NCBI GenBank assembly: GCA_035578175.1
Contig: JAQMRL010000006.1
Location: 18,015,506 to 18,079,505, forward strand
DNA from: Catonia carolina
Lineage: Eukaryota > Arthropoda > Insecta > Hemiptera > Achilidae
Direction: 5' to 3'
Length of the DNA: 64,000 bases
Shown here in pieces: positions 35,585 to 46,632 of this stretch. Within the stretch, counting starts at the first letter, position 1. Every line of letters starts with the position of its first letter. The notes under the pieces are model-generated. The model saw only the letters and a program-made list of their open reading frames with translations, was not told where the DNA came from and did not search any database. The translations under genes were made by a program, and so were the position numbers.

Positions 35585-36013
35585 GAAACACTTGTGGCCT
35601 TAATATGCATTTAAGACGAAAGTGTAAGTAATTAAAAAACCTTCATTTTTTAATTTAAGCATTTTTCTCTACGGACCCTAGTTTAGCTTCAAAGAGTGAT
35701 TTCCCGTATATCATTAAACTAAACTAAGGTTTTCATTTTACGACCTCCACTCAATGATTCAAATTAGGTTATGTTTTTCGGGTTTTTTTTTGTTTATTTT
35801 AAGTCGCGTCAACAGCTCGATCATTAGAGATTATGGTGGGTTAAGAAACTGTAATAATGGGTTTTGGCACGCAATAATTTCCAGACTCTAGCCAGGAATT
35901 CGACCCGGGACCTTCGCGTAGTAGGCTAGCGCGCTATCCACTACGTTACAGAGGCGGCCATTTTTCATTTTACATTGGCAAGAGAAAGTCGTTTGGTTGT
36001 TCCACACCAGATT
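35585..36013 (+). repeat. Family A 3' half, interrupted by a SINE
   Basis: Core unit, terminal segment and 3' end 'GGCAAGAGAAAGTCG' with a weakened hairpin. Its end T-tract is immediately the start of the next A copy. Confidence 0.8.
35801..35966 (-). mobile_element. tRNA-derived SINE (second family)
   Basis: On the minus strand 'GTAACGTAGTGGATAGCGCG' (A-box region) and 'GGGTCGAATTCC' (B-box) form a tRNA-like head at the right end. Inserted in the 3' part of a family A copy. The end sequences do not make an acceptor stem. Confidence 0.65.
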
Positions 36014-36957
36014 TTTACTTTCTCTTGCCTATATAAGTATATAGGAAGGAAAGTATTGTTTTTATGTCGATTTTTTTGAAATCGATTTTACACCGGATCT
36101 ACACGTTCCAGACCCCTGAACCCAAAAACCATGTTTTTAGCGATTTGTCTGTGTGTGTAGGTGTGAACAGAAAATCTCAAGAACAAAACATCGTACGAAG
36201 TTGAAACTTGAAAATTAAGTTAGATACCACTAGAGGACCTGACACAAACATTTTTATCAAATCGGTCAACTTCCTAATATTTTATTCATGTTATTTTTCA
36301 CGTTTTTGCAATTTTCTCAAAAACTGCTCCTACGATTTTTTTTAAATCGCCTTATTTACTAAATGTTTTATGCTCTACAAGATAGGGTAGGCGCCTTGTC
36401 TGCTGAAATTCTTGGGGGAGGTTGTTTTCTCGTAAAAATATTGATTTTTTTTTTAAGATTGCGACTTTATATGCATTTTAGCGCAAAAATGTATATAATA
36501 AAATTTACAGAGAATCCGAAATCTTACAACTTTTATTTCAAACATTTTTTTGGATAACGCTTAGTTTATCGGTAATAAGCGATTTTTTTTGTTTTTATCG
36601 TCATAAAAACGTGTAAAAAATGGATTTTTTTTAAAGATATTAGCCTTTAGTATGCATTTTACGATAAAAGTGTATGTAATTAAATTTATAGAAAATTAAA
36701 AGATCTACATTTTTTATTTAGTGCATTTTTATTTACAGAGCCTAGTTTAGCGCGAAAGAGTGATTTTCCGTATTTTTAAGCCAAACTGAGTTTTATTTTC
36801 ATTTTGCATCATTCACTCATGTTTAAAATAAGGTTATGTTTTTTTGAGGTTAGTTTTTTTGTTGTTTACTCTAATGTTTTATTACTAACGTTAGGTTATA
36901 TTGTTCATTATTTGTATTGGCAAGAGAAAGTCGCGTGAGTGTTTCACACCAGATTTT
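36012..36957 (+). repeat. Family A (HINE-like), full length, head-to-tail after another copy
   Basis: Complete left 13-mer, two core units, right repeat GGCAAGAGAAAGT and hairpin. It shares its left T-tract with the end of the preceding copy. Confidence 0.87.
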
Positions 36958-39880
36958 TATACTTTGTGTAACGTCTTGTTTTAGTACGTTACCTGTTTTG
37001 GATTTCTCGTTTCATATTCTGGCGCCGTATTCCTGATTGTACAAATTACTTTGGTCTATTCACCGTAAGCTGACGCTATCTGTCGTTTTTCCATTGTACT
37101 ATTCTAGCCTGAGTCGAATTTCATTCTGTAATTAAATTATGTACTTTCTTTTCCTGGTTTGACTTGTAATCTTGTTCGTTTACTGAATGGAACGGTAGTA
37201 TTCTCTTACATTGAGATGTTATTGCCGATTTTCAAATTTCATTCTTTTGGTTAAAGAATGTCTGCTTTCGCTTTTATAGTTGCGGGATTATTATTGCTTA
37301 TTTATAAATATGATCCGTTTAATAGTATCTGCTGTTTTTTTTTCTAATTTCATTATGTATGCGTAATTTTTTTAACAGTCTTTTCCGGGTTGTGTTTTGC
37401 AAATTGTTCGTGGTAATTTTTTTCTTTATTTCGTCGCCCAAAATTTAATTTTGGTAAGTTTTCTATTCTTTTGGTTTCTGAAGTCGAATATTTCTAGGGA
37501 TTGCGTTAGACGGTTATGTTTTAAAGTAAATTTTAATTTGGATCGAATCATTTTGCTTCTGCTTGGTTCGATTCTTGCTTATGTTAAATTCTTTGGTCTG
37601 TTTGTTGGTCTATACCTTTTAACCTTATGTGGTTTTTTGTTAAGGTATAGGGCAATTTAACTACTGTACTTACTTGTTTAAATTTTGGTTATTTGCTATT
37701 GAATTATGTTGATCGCAATCTATAGAAGTATTCTTTGTTTCTTTTTTTATTCATTCTTTTGACTTGTTTCATTTTGCTACTTTTGTTATCGATGTGTTGT
37801 TAATTTTTCTTTTGACAATAGTCGGTTTTTTGTCCAGGGTTCTACTCTGGGACATTTCCAACTCTGGGACATTTCGACTCTGGGACATTACCGACTCCGG
37901 GTTCGATTCTGGGATATTTCCAATTCTGAAACTTTGGATGGTAGAAGATTTGGATTTAAGTACCATTCACCTTACTTTCCCCCACCTTGGTTCCCGAGGA
38001 TGGCTCTCCTTGGTTCGATTCCCGGGTTTGGAATGTTGTCAGCTAGCCATGTTGTTCCTTCCTGCCGATGCTGCTTGATTTATCTACTGATTTATTTCGG
38101 CCGTTAAGCATTGACAAAGTTCAGGAAGGTTTGGTCTCTACAAACCGGTATGTTTTGTTAATTATTTTAATTTCCATTTTGGGAAAATCTGCTATTACTG
38201 TTTGACCGTGTCTGCGCCTGTCAGGAATTTATTCCAGTACTAAGCTTGTCCGGATCGGAAAATACTGACGAACGAACTTGCTTATAATTTAATTTGAAAT
38301 ATTTAAAATCTTAAATACTTTTATAATGTTTTATCCTTTTATTATAAATTTGGCTCAACTATAATCTTGGTATCCAAAATTTCATAAATATTTAAAATAT
38401 ATATTGTTTTTCTATTTTATTTAAATTTTGTAAAAAGCTGCCATGGTACGCGATAATTAAAAATAAAATTTAAAATACTATGCTATTTACAGTTAATGAT
38501 CTGATCTTACTGAAAGTTGAATCTTCAATTTAAATTTTTTAGGATGGTTTTTTTTTTTAAATAACAAAATTATTTTGTAATTTTGGTTAAGTTACCTATT
38601 GTAAAGGAAACTTAGAATGATAATACTTTGAATCTTTAATAATTTACCGAATATTGTAATTTAAATTTGTTCTTGGTACATTCTTTAATTTTTACTGAAA
38701 CTATTTATTCATGTAATTTATTTTAATTTTTAAAGAATGTTCGTACTGTTATTTTCTGGATTTATTTACTAATTTTTGATATATTACTGTTTAATTATTA
38801 TTTTTCTAATTTTGTGTTTTTGGGCAATTATAATCATATGCAACAACTATTTGTTTTTTAATGGCTTCCTTTTGTTAACCCCGGGCCAACCTATCAGTGT
38901 GGATAGAGGGGAGGTGACATTTGAATAATGATTCCTACACAAATTGCATTAAGACACATTAGCAAACCATTTGGATTGAGGCTTTGTTCTAGTATATATA
39001 ATAATTGTCTTCTGTCACATTCAATTATCTTTGAAAACCGCACTTATTGACAGTAATAATGTCAGATTAATATTAAATTGTGTATCCGAAACCGTTTATA
39101 GTTTCATACTGTAGAATATATTAGTGTAAGTAGGTTACGCCCTGAGTTATTCAATAATGAATCAGGTTTAAATAGGGAACGATAGGTTTATTGATGTCGT
39201 ATATGCGTATAAGTTACTTGAATATGTCATAGATGTATTGTAACAATTACTAGTTTAGCATACTGATAAGGTTTACTATTGATATTACCATTGGAAGGCG
39301 TACACTTGTCTATTCTATTCTGTGGAATTGAATGACCTATTGAAAGGTGGGGATGGGAAGATATTCCCCTCGATGCCCCTTTACTCGTTGCGTTGTGGAC
39401 GGTTAGCTATCCGACTATATTAGAATTGAAGTTTAAGCGAGGGGTGGTCGTGTGAATTCCATTAGACATTGATGGCTTTCTACCCATCCATTATGCAGAG
39501 TCCAAATTCAAACCTACTAGTCTGTTAGAGTGGGTGAATGGCAAATTGCATCTATTGCGAAACATCTATTCGGGAAGGGCGGGCAACTATGGTGGAACTA
39601 TCTCACTTCAGCCTCTCAACTAGACCTATATCGGGTCTTATCCTTTACGGTTTACGGTCCAAATAATCGCAACCCTCCCAATCCACTCAAAATCCTATAA
39701 CCAGTCAAGTATATCACATATAATTTCATCAGCACACATGTTCTAATAAATTCGTTGCGTTTTGGGATTTGTACTTAAATACTATTAGTATTTTCATTTC
39801 TTTCTTTAGAATTCAATAGGGAGTATATGATATATCCTCAGATTATATATTTTAAGGAATTTAACTAAAAAAAAAAAAAA
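36958..39880. other. Large T-rich unassigned region
   Basis: About 2.9 kb without a recognisable repeat from elsewhere in the window. Plus-strand open frames of 87 and 104 codons (37,397 and 37,764) are Phe/Leu-rich products of T-rich sequence. A minisatellite is at 37,844-37,928, and 'GGTTCGATTCCCGGG' (a B-box-like word) is near 38,013. A transcribed non-coding locus or an old element is possible, but nothing specific supports either. Confidence 0.4.
37844..37928 (+). repeat. Minisatellite of 'CTCTGGGACATT' units
   Basis: Four to five degenerate units of about 17-24 bp. Confidence 0.75.
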
Positions 39881-39884
39881 AATT

Positions 39885-40755
39885 AGTGTGAAACACTCAC
39901 ACGATTTTCTCTTACCAATGTAAATAATGAACAATATAACCTAATATCAGTAACAAAACCTTAGAATAAAATAAAAATTAATCTCAAAAAACATAACCTC
40001 ATTTTGACCATAAACGAATAATGCAAAATGAAAACTAACCTCAGTTTGGCTTAATAATACTAAAAATCACTCTTTCACGCTATACTAGGCTCTGTAGAGA
40101 AAAATCCTTTAAACAAAAGGTGTCGATCTTTTATTTTCTATTAATTTTATTATTTGCATTTATGTCGTAAAATTCATACTAAGACCGAAATTTGAAAAAA
40201 TTCATTTTTTACAGATTTTCATAAAAGAAAATCACTAATTACCGCTAAACTAAGTGTTATACAAAAAAAAATTGAATTAAAAGTTGTAGGTTTTTAAATT
40301 TTCTACAACTTTTATGACGTACATGTTTACGGTAAAATTCATATTAAGACCGCAATCTTTAAAAAAAAAATTTTTTTCCTACTAGAAGACAGCCTCCCTA
40401 AAAATTTCAGCAGACATGATGCTTACTCCATCTTATAAAACAAAAAAAAATGTAGCAAATGAGGCGATTTGAAAAAAAATCGTAGGAGCCGTTTTTGAGA
40501 AAATTGCAAAAAATGAAAAATGACACGAATAAACTACCTACTGCTTCCAGTTGACCGATTTTGATGAAAATGTTCCTGTCGGCTCCTCTAATAGTATTTA
40601 ACTAAAGTTTTAAGTGTCAATAAACTTCGTGCGATGTTCCGTTCTTGAGATATTTTGCCCACACATAGACACACTCACAGACCAATCGCTAAAACATGTC
40701 TTTTGGGTTTAGAGGGTCTTGAAAACGTGTACACTTGGTGAAAACTCGATTGGTT
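39885..40755 (-). repeat. Family A (HINE-like), antisense, nearly complete
   Basis: Starts at the hairpin end and runs to 'GGTGAAAACTCGATT'; the last 60 bp or so, including the left 13-mer, are missing. Confidence 0.82.
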
Positions 40756-41092
40756 TGCCGTCACTTCACTCTCGGCTAATCAACAGTTACCATTAATTAA
40801 TTAACAATATTTTTTACTTAATATGTTAATTAATTAATTAAGTAGTCACTTCTGTCGGTCAGTCCCGCGACTGCTGATTTTTTTAAAGAGATTTTTTATT
40901 AGCTCACTGATTGATTTAGACCGGAGGATGAATTTCTTTATCAGACGATTTTTACTTTAACTTTAAACAATGTTATAAAAATCATCTGACTAATAATTAA
41001 GTTTATTGTACTCGTCATCAGGAAATATATCTGCTCTTTAAATACTGAACGAGATCCGTTAAAATTGCCCTAAAACAAGTCCACTCATATCG
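40756..41092. other. No gene recognised
   Basis: Short AT-rich spacer with a (TTAA)n-like palindromic stretch near 40,800-40,845. Confidence 0.45.
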
Positions 41093-42030
41093 TTTTTACT
41101 TTCTCTTGTATATATGAATATATAGGAAGGAAAGTATTGTTTTCATGTCGATTTTAAGAAATCGAGTTTTCACCGGATCTATACTTTTCAGACCCACTGA
41201 ACCCAAAAAACATGTTTTAGCGATTGGTCTGTGTGTGTGTGTGTGTGTGTGTGTCTGTGTGTGAACAGAATATCTCAAGAACGGAACATCGTACGAACTT
41301 GAAACTTGAAACTTAAGTTACATACCACTACCGGACCCGACATGAACATTTTCATCAAAATCGGTTAACCGGAAGTAGTAGTTTATTCGTATAATTTTTC
41401 ACTTATTTGTGATTTTCTCAAAAACTGGTCCTACGATTTTTTTTTAAATCGCCTGGTTTACTACACTTTTTATGCTCTACACGATAGGGTAGGCGCCATG
41501 TTTGCTGTAATTCTGCGTGAGGCTGTTTTTACGTAAAAACAATTTCTTTTTAAGATTGCGGCTTTAATATGCATTTTAGCGCAAAAAATTATATAATAAA
41601 AGTTGTAGAGAATGTAAAATTCTACAACTTTTATTTCTGACATTTTTTTGTATAACGCTTAGTTTAACGGTAATTAGCAATTTTATGTTTTTTTCTCACG
41701 AAAACGTGTGAAAAATCTATTTTTTTAAGATTTCGGCCTTAGAATGCATTTTACGACAAAAGTGTATAAAATAAAATTTATAGGAAATTAAGAGATCTAC
41801 AACTTTTATTTAAAGCATTTTTTTTTGTACAGTGCCTAGTTTAGCGTGAATGGGCGATTTTCCGTATTTTTAAGCCAAACTGAGGTAGATTTTAATTTTG
41901 CGTATTTCACTAATGTTTTTTGAGGTTAGTTTTTTGTTTATTTCTAATGTTTTATTACTAATGTTAGGTTTATTGTTAATTATTTGCATTGGCAAGAGAA
42001 AGTTGTGTGAGTGTTTCACACCAGATTTTT
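41093..42030 (+). repeat. Family A (HINE-like), full length
   Basis: Intact left 13-mer (one change, CTTGT for CTTGCC), (GT)n near 41,229-41,262, two core units, hairpin and terminal T-tract. Confidence 0.87.
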
Positions 42031-42379
42031 ACTGTATTGAAATGACCATGTATAGCAAACATTAAAATACACCAAGTATTTTTTTGTTGTTATTTTACCC
42101 TTACGTCTACGTAGCAACACAAAGAGTTATTATTTTATTTATTTTTCAAATTATTTTTTAGCAATTAACGATTGTAATTAAATTTCAACATATAGTGAAC
42201 TTCTAACTCCGTATCTTTTAAATTTTAGATATTGTATTTAATAATATTAATTTAAAGCGTTACTTAATGACTTACAATAAACTGGGTAATACTTTACCAC
42301 ATAAAAATCTAGTAACAAAGCCAATTATATTTTATTAATGAACAAAGATAATTTGGGCCTTATATATATATATATATAG

Positions 42380-42720
42380 GTAATGTACTTGACATTGATA
42401 AAGTTCGTTAAAATATTAACTAAAGCGCTATCAACTGTAAAACCACAGTTTTCCTCATCATTATTTTTCTTTATTTTATTTCTTATCAATTTCGTATAAC
42501 ATTTTAATATCTACTAGATAAATGTTATTTACCTCCTGCCGTTAAATTCGTAAAATGGTTTCTAGTAAATATAATACGGAATACTAAAATTTATTATTTT
42601 ACTCTAATTTATATTATTTACTCGTAAGGGTGCCCGGGCCTGACATGTTGTATGTAAAAAATTACATCATGTTGTCCTTCAAGAATTAAGAAAAGATATA
42701 CTAGGATAACTACGGCCATA
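42380..42720. repeat. Repeat H, copy 1
   Basis: Shares long words such as 'AACTAAAGCGCTATCAAC', 'TTACCTCCTG.CGTTAAATTC' and 'GGGTGCCCGGGCCTGAC' with 55,485-55,685 and 56,375-56,490. Ends at 'GCAAGATTGTGTA' near 42,741. Class unknown. Confidence 0.75.
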
Positions 42721-42741
42721 ATGTTAAGTGCAAGATTGTGT

Positions 42742-43083
42742 AAATTTTATAGAAACTCGGAGTTATGGAGTTATAACTCCATAACTCCACCACAGTTGTT
42801 GGTTAATACAGCGGATGTAGAAAATACCGTAAATTATGTTAAAATGGAACCTACCATTTTTATCCATCTGCCTACATCCATGTCCAATCCAACGCCAAGT
42901 GCTGTTTCACTCCGCTAAATAAGTTTGCTGCCCAATGTCGAAATTTCTTACTCATCCTCCCAGGTTAGTAATCAACATTAGTCTGTTCACAGGGTTTTGT
43001 GTCTTGTTTAGGTTCTACATCATGCCTTTTGTACTGGACTACAATTGAACAGTGTATAACGAAACGGGTGGCACACATGTATA
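42742..43083. other. No gene recognised
   Basis: Contains a short perfect inverted repeat, GGAGTTATGGAGTTATAACTCCATAACTCC-type, split around 42,760-42,790. No exon was recognised. Confidence 0.45.
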
Positions 43084-44010
43084 AAAAATCTGGTGTGAAA
43101 CACTCACACAACTTTCTCTTGCCAGTGCAAATAATTTAAACAATATAACCTAACATTAGTAATAAAACATTAGAAATAAACAAAAAACTAACCTCAATAA
43201 ACATAACCTTATTTTAATCATGAGTGAAAGACGCAAACTGAAAATCTACCTCAGTTTAGTTTAAAAATACGGAAAATCACTCTTTCACGCTAAAATAGGC
43301 TCTGTAGAGAAAAATGCTTTAAATAAAATTTGTAAATATTTTTATTTCCTATAAAATTAATTATATACACTTATGTCGTAAAATGAATAATAAGGCCGAA
43401 ATCTTAAAAAAATAGATTTTTCACACGTTTTCGTGAGAAAAAAACAGAAAATCGCTAATTACTGCTAAACTAAGCGTTATACAAAAAAATGTTTGAAATA
43501 AAAGTTGTAGAATTTTAAATTTTCTACAACTTGTATTATATAAGTTTTTGCGCTAAAATTTATAATAAAGCCGTAATCTTAAAAAAACTATTTCTTTACG
43601 TAAAAACAGCCTCACCGAGAATTTCAGCAAACATGGCGCCTACCCTATGTTGTAGAGAATAAAAAAATTCAGTAAACCAGGCGATTTTTAAAAAAATCGT
43701 AGGACCAGTTTTTGAGAAAATCGCAAAAAAGTGAAAAATTACACGAATAAACTACTACTTCCGGTTTACCGATTTTGATGAAAATGTTCGTGTTGGGTCC
43801 GGTAGTGGTATGTAACTTAAGTTTCAAGTTCGTACGATGTTCCGTTCTTGAGATATTCTGTTCACACACAGACCAATCGCTAAAAACATGTTTTTTGGGT
43901 TCAGGGGGTCTGAAAACGTTTAGATCCGGTGAAAACTCGATTTCGAAAAATCGACATGAAAACAATACTTTCCTTCCTATTTATTCATATAGGCAAGAGA
44001 AAGTAAAAAA
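43084..44010 (-). repeat. Family A (HINE-like), antisense, full length
   Basis: Complete, from the hairpin end (43,084) to GGCAAGAGAAAGT plus an A-tract (44,010). Two core units; short GT tract. Confidence 0.88.
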
Positions 44011-44142
44011 TCTACACTTCTTAGTTTGAAGGGAATTTTCTGGATCTTCTCTGCTTCCGAAAGCACACCATGCTGATCTAACACTTATATTAGTCGGTAC
44101 GCTATGTAATTGAATCACTTACCATAATATATGTCAATTTTG

Positions 44143-45163
44143 ACTTTCTCTTGCCTATATGAATGTGTTGTTTAGATCAACAGCCGAAGTGTGGTGACAA
44201 CCCCTTGACGTTTTACTAAGTGAAAACTAGGAGTGAGGTGGTTTACTATTGCCTTCCGCATATACGAATATATAAGACAAAAAGTATTGTTTCCATTTCG
44301 ATTTTTCGAAGTCGAAATTTTCACGGGATCTAAACATTTCCAGACCCTGCGAACCCAAAGAAAAGATTTTTAGCGATTGTTGTGTGTGTGTGTGTGGGGG
44401 GGGGACAAAATATTTGAAGAACGGAACATTGTACGGCCTTGAAATTTGAAACGTAGGGTAGGTTCAACTACAGGACCCGACACGAACATTTTCATCAAAC
44501 TCGTTCAACCAGAAGTAGTTGTTTACTTGTGGCATTTCGCTTTTGATGATTTCCTAATAAACGGCTCCTACGACGTCTTTAGAATCGCCACATTTGCATA
44601 ATTTCTTTATGCTGTACAAGATAGGGAAGTTCAATATCGTCTAAATCTCTTAGAGAGGCTTTGCTATCGAAAAATAAATTGTTTTTTTTTTAAGTTTGCG
44701 GCCTTAATATTAATTTTAACGCAAAAGTGTATATAGCCTATATAAAAAAGACAATTTAAATATCGATAAGCTTTAACCAAAAATGTTTTTTGTATAACAC
44801 ATAAATTAGCAGTAATTAATGATTTTTATTTATATCACAAAAAATCTGAAAATGGGTTTATTTAAATTCAGCCGTAATATTATTTTTACGACCAAAGTTT
44901 GCGTACTAAATTTTCAGGAAATAAAAAGATGTACAACTGTTTTTGAGTATGTATCTCTACAGAGCCGTTTACCGAAAAAGATTGATTTTCCGTATTCATA
45001 AGCCAAACTGAGATTTGTTTCTTTCTGTCATGAATAAAATAAGGTTATGTTTGTTGAGGTAAGTTTATTTGATTTTTTTAGTGTTTTATTAGTAATGTTA
45101 AGTTAAATTGTAATTGTTTGCATCGGTATTAGAAAGTCATGAGAGTGTTTCACACCAGATTTT
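44143..45163 (+). repeat. Family A copy with a family B fragment in its 5' end
   Basis: Left 13-mer at 44,143. About 100 bp of antisense B sequence (44,164-44,262) interrupts 'TATATGAAT', then A continues to the hairpin and T-tract near 45,163. It contains a G-homopolymer next to the GT tract at about 44,396. More diverged than its neighbours. Confidence 0.8.
44164..44262 (-). repeat. Family B fragment inside family A
   Basis: 'GTTGTTTAGATCAACAGCC' through 'GGTTTACTATTGCCTTCC'; only the tail-proximal quarter is present. Confidence 0.8.
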
Positions 45164-45533
45164 TATTTGTCGAAATTTTTGTTCCATCGTTGTGTAGTTT
45201 CAAACGTTTTAATGTAACTATATAACATTATTTCTGAAGTTTTGCCTCTGGTTAGCTGTAGTGTCTAGCGTACTAGTCAATTCACCAAACCGTTTGTCAC
45301 ATTTTTACTTTCTCTTGCCTATATGAATATATAGGAAGGAAAGTATTGTTTTCATGTCGATTTTTTGAAATCGAGTTTTCACCGGATCTATACGTTTTCA
45401 GACCCCCTGAACCCAAAAAACATGTTTTTAGCGATTGGTCTGTGTATGTGTGTGTGTGTCTGTGTGTGAACAGAATATCTCAAGAACGGAACATCGTACG
45501 AACTTGAAACTTGAAACTGAAGTTACATACCAC

Positions 45534-46087
45534 TGTAATATGAGACACGCATACACACAAACACCCGTATACACATACACTCATACAAAACCAAACACAC
45601 TCGCACACAAACGTAAACACACAACCTTCATACACTCGCTATAAATATGTCAACACTTGTCACATCTATACCTCAAAATAAACAAAAATACACCAGATGA
45701 TTTACCACCTCCAGATGTGAGTAACAATACAAAAAAAAGAAAAATTAACTGAAATATAAAAAAGGATTGTTAAAGACTCGATTTTAAGTTCTTTAAGAGA
45801 AAAGACGTATTTTATGATTTTTTTAACAAAAGATTTAAATACACGCAACAAGTTTTTATCAAGAGATATTTTAATAAAAAGAACTTTAACAATTTTAAAT
45901 ATTTTAAGGAATTTTAAAGGTTTAAAGATTTTTAAGAATTTTAATTGTTTTCTTAAATGTTCGTTGTCTGATTGGAGATATACATGTATTTTGTTTTAAT
46001 TATAATAAAATAAATTTATTAATTTTTCCCGAAAACATTTATGCGACTCTTGATTCAAAAAGAAAGAAAAAATAAACATTGAGTACA
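45534..46087 (+). repeat. 5' LTR
   Basis: 554 bp, starts TGTAATATGAGAC and ends TTGAGTACA. AATAAA-type polyadenylation words lie near its 3' end (about 46,004-46,012). The adjacent target duplicate CCAC is at 45,530-45,533. Confidence 0.95.
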
Positions 46088-46092
46088 AAAAA

Positions 46093-46166
46093 TGGTGCAT
46101 CGACCGGGAAACGAACCCGGGCTGCCCGCGTGGCAGGCGAGCATTCTACCACTGAACCATCGATGC
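46093..46166 (-). tRNA. Complete mature tRNA-Gly(GCC) copy with CCA at the retrotransposon primer-binding site (pseudogene)
   Basis: On the minus strand a 71-nt cloverleaf (46,166-46,096) is followed by CCA (46,095-46,093), five T residues and the LTR. The acceptor stem GCATCGA/TCGATGC is perfectly paired, the anticodon loop CTGCCAC gives GCC, and the T stem is CCGGG/CCCGG. A normal primer-binding site would match only the last 18 nt. CCA is added post-transcriptionally in eukaryotes, so this derives from mature tRNA. The T-loop reads TTCGTTT instead of TTCGATT: position 58, normally A and usually methylated, is T, which also breaks the Pol III B-box. It is therefore a reverse-transcribed primer, not a gene. 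Confidence 0.9.
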
Positions 46167-46632
46167 CGGAAAACTTGTGGAGTATATTAATATGTCATCC
46201 ATATAATTGAACACAAATTTGTACTTAACGTCCTTAAATATTGTGTTCATGAGACGTGTCAGAACTTGCGCTCCAGTTGATAAACCGAAAGGTAATCTTT
46301 CGTACTCGTATAAACCATCCGGAGTACAAAATGCGGTGATTTGGCGGGATTTGGGTGTCAATGGTATTTGATGGTACGCTTGAGCTAAATCCAGTGTGCT
46401 AAACCATCGCGCACCTGAAAACCATTGAAAGGCATGGTTTATGTTAGGTAAAGGTTGTGCTTCTGAGTCGATTACTAAGTTAACCGAGCGATAGTCTACG
46501 ACCAAGCGACTCGTACCATTGGGTTTTGGAATTAGGAACGCCGGGGACGAATAAGGTGAAACACTCTCTCTTATCACTTTGTCTTTCAATAATTTGTCTA
46601 TCTGATGCAAATTAATCAAATTAAATATTAAA
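46167..46632 (-). pseudogene. Inverted fragment of gypsy-type reverse transcriptase
   Basis: Minus-strand frame of about 150 codons covering the RT fingers and palm: 'LLKDKVIRESVSPYSSPAFL', a 'RLVVDYRSVN' block, 'FSTLDLAQAYHQIPL', 'FGLSTGAQ' and the catalytic 'YMDDILIYS'. Both ends are cut: it begins just before the 'IDKLLKD' segment, and right after 'IYSTS' the frame runs into the tRNA copy. Orientation is opposite to the LTRs and integrase. The integrase-side junction has a 10-bp direct repeat AAATTAATCA (46,609-46,618 and 46,630-46,639). Insect Metaviridae; dead as placed. Confidence 0.93.

Noticed and set aside
37397..38078. Hydrophobic 87- and 104-codon frames that might suggest membrane proteins
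   Set aside because: Phe/Leu richness follows from T-rich DNA; no promoter, splice or conserved motif supports them.
43669..44029. Recurring open frames of about 80-125 codons on both strands in the 5' part of family A copies (for example 14,947-15,225, 57,090-57,467)
   Set aside because: Both strands are open over the same segment and the frames run through TIR and microsatellite sequence. They recur because the repeat recurs, not because of a recognisable domain.
46093..46166. A functional genomic tRNA-Gly gene that happened to sit next to an LTR
   Set aside because: It includes CCA, is positioned exactly as the primer-binding site, and has a broken B-box (position 58).
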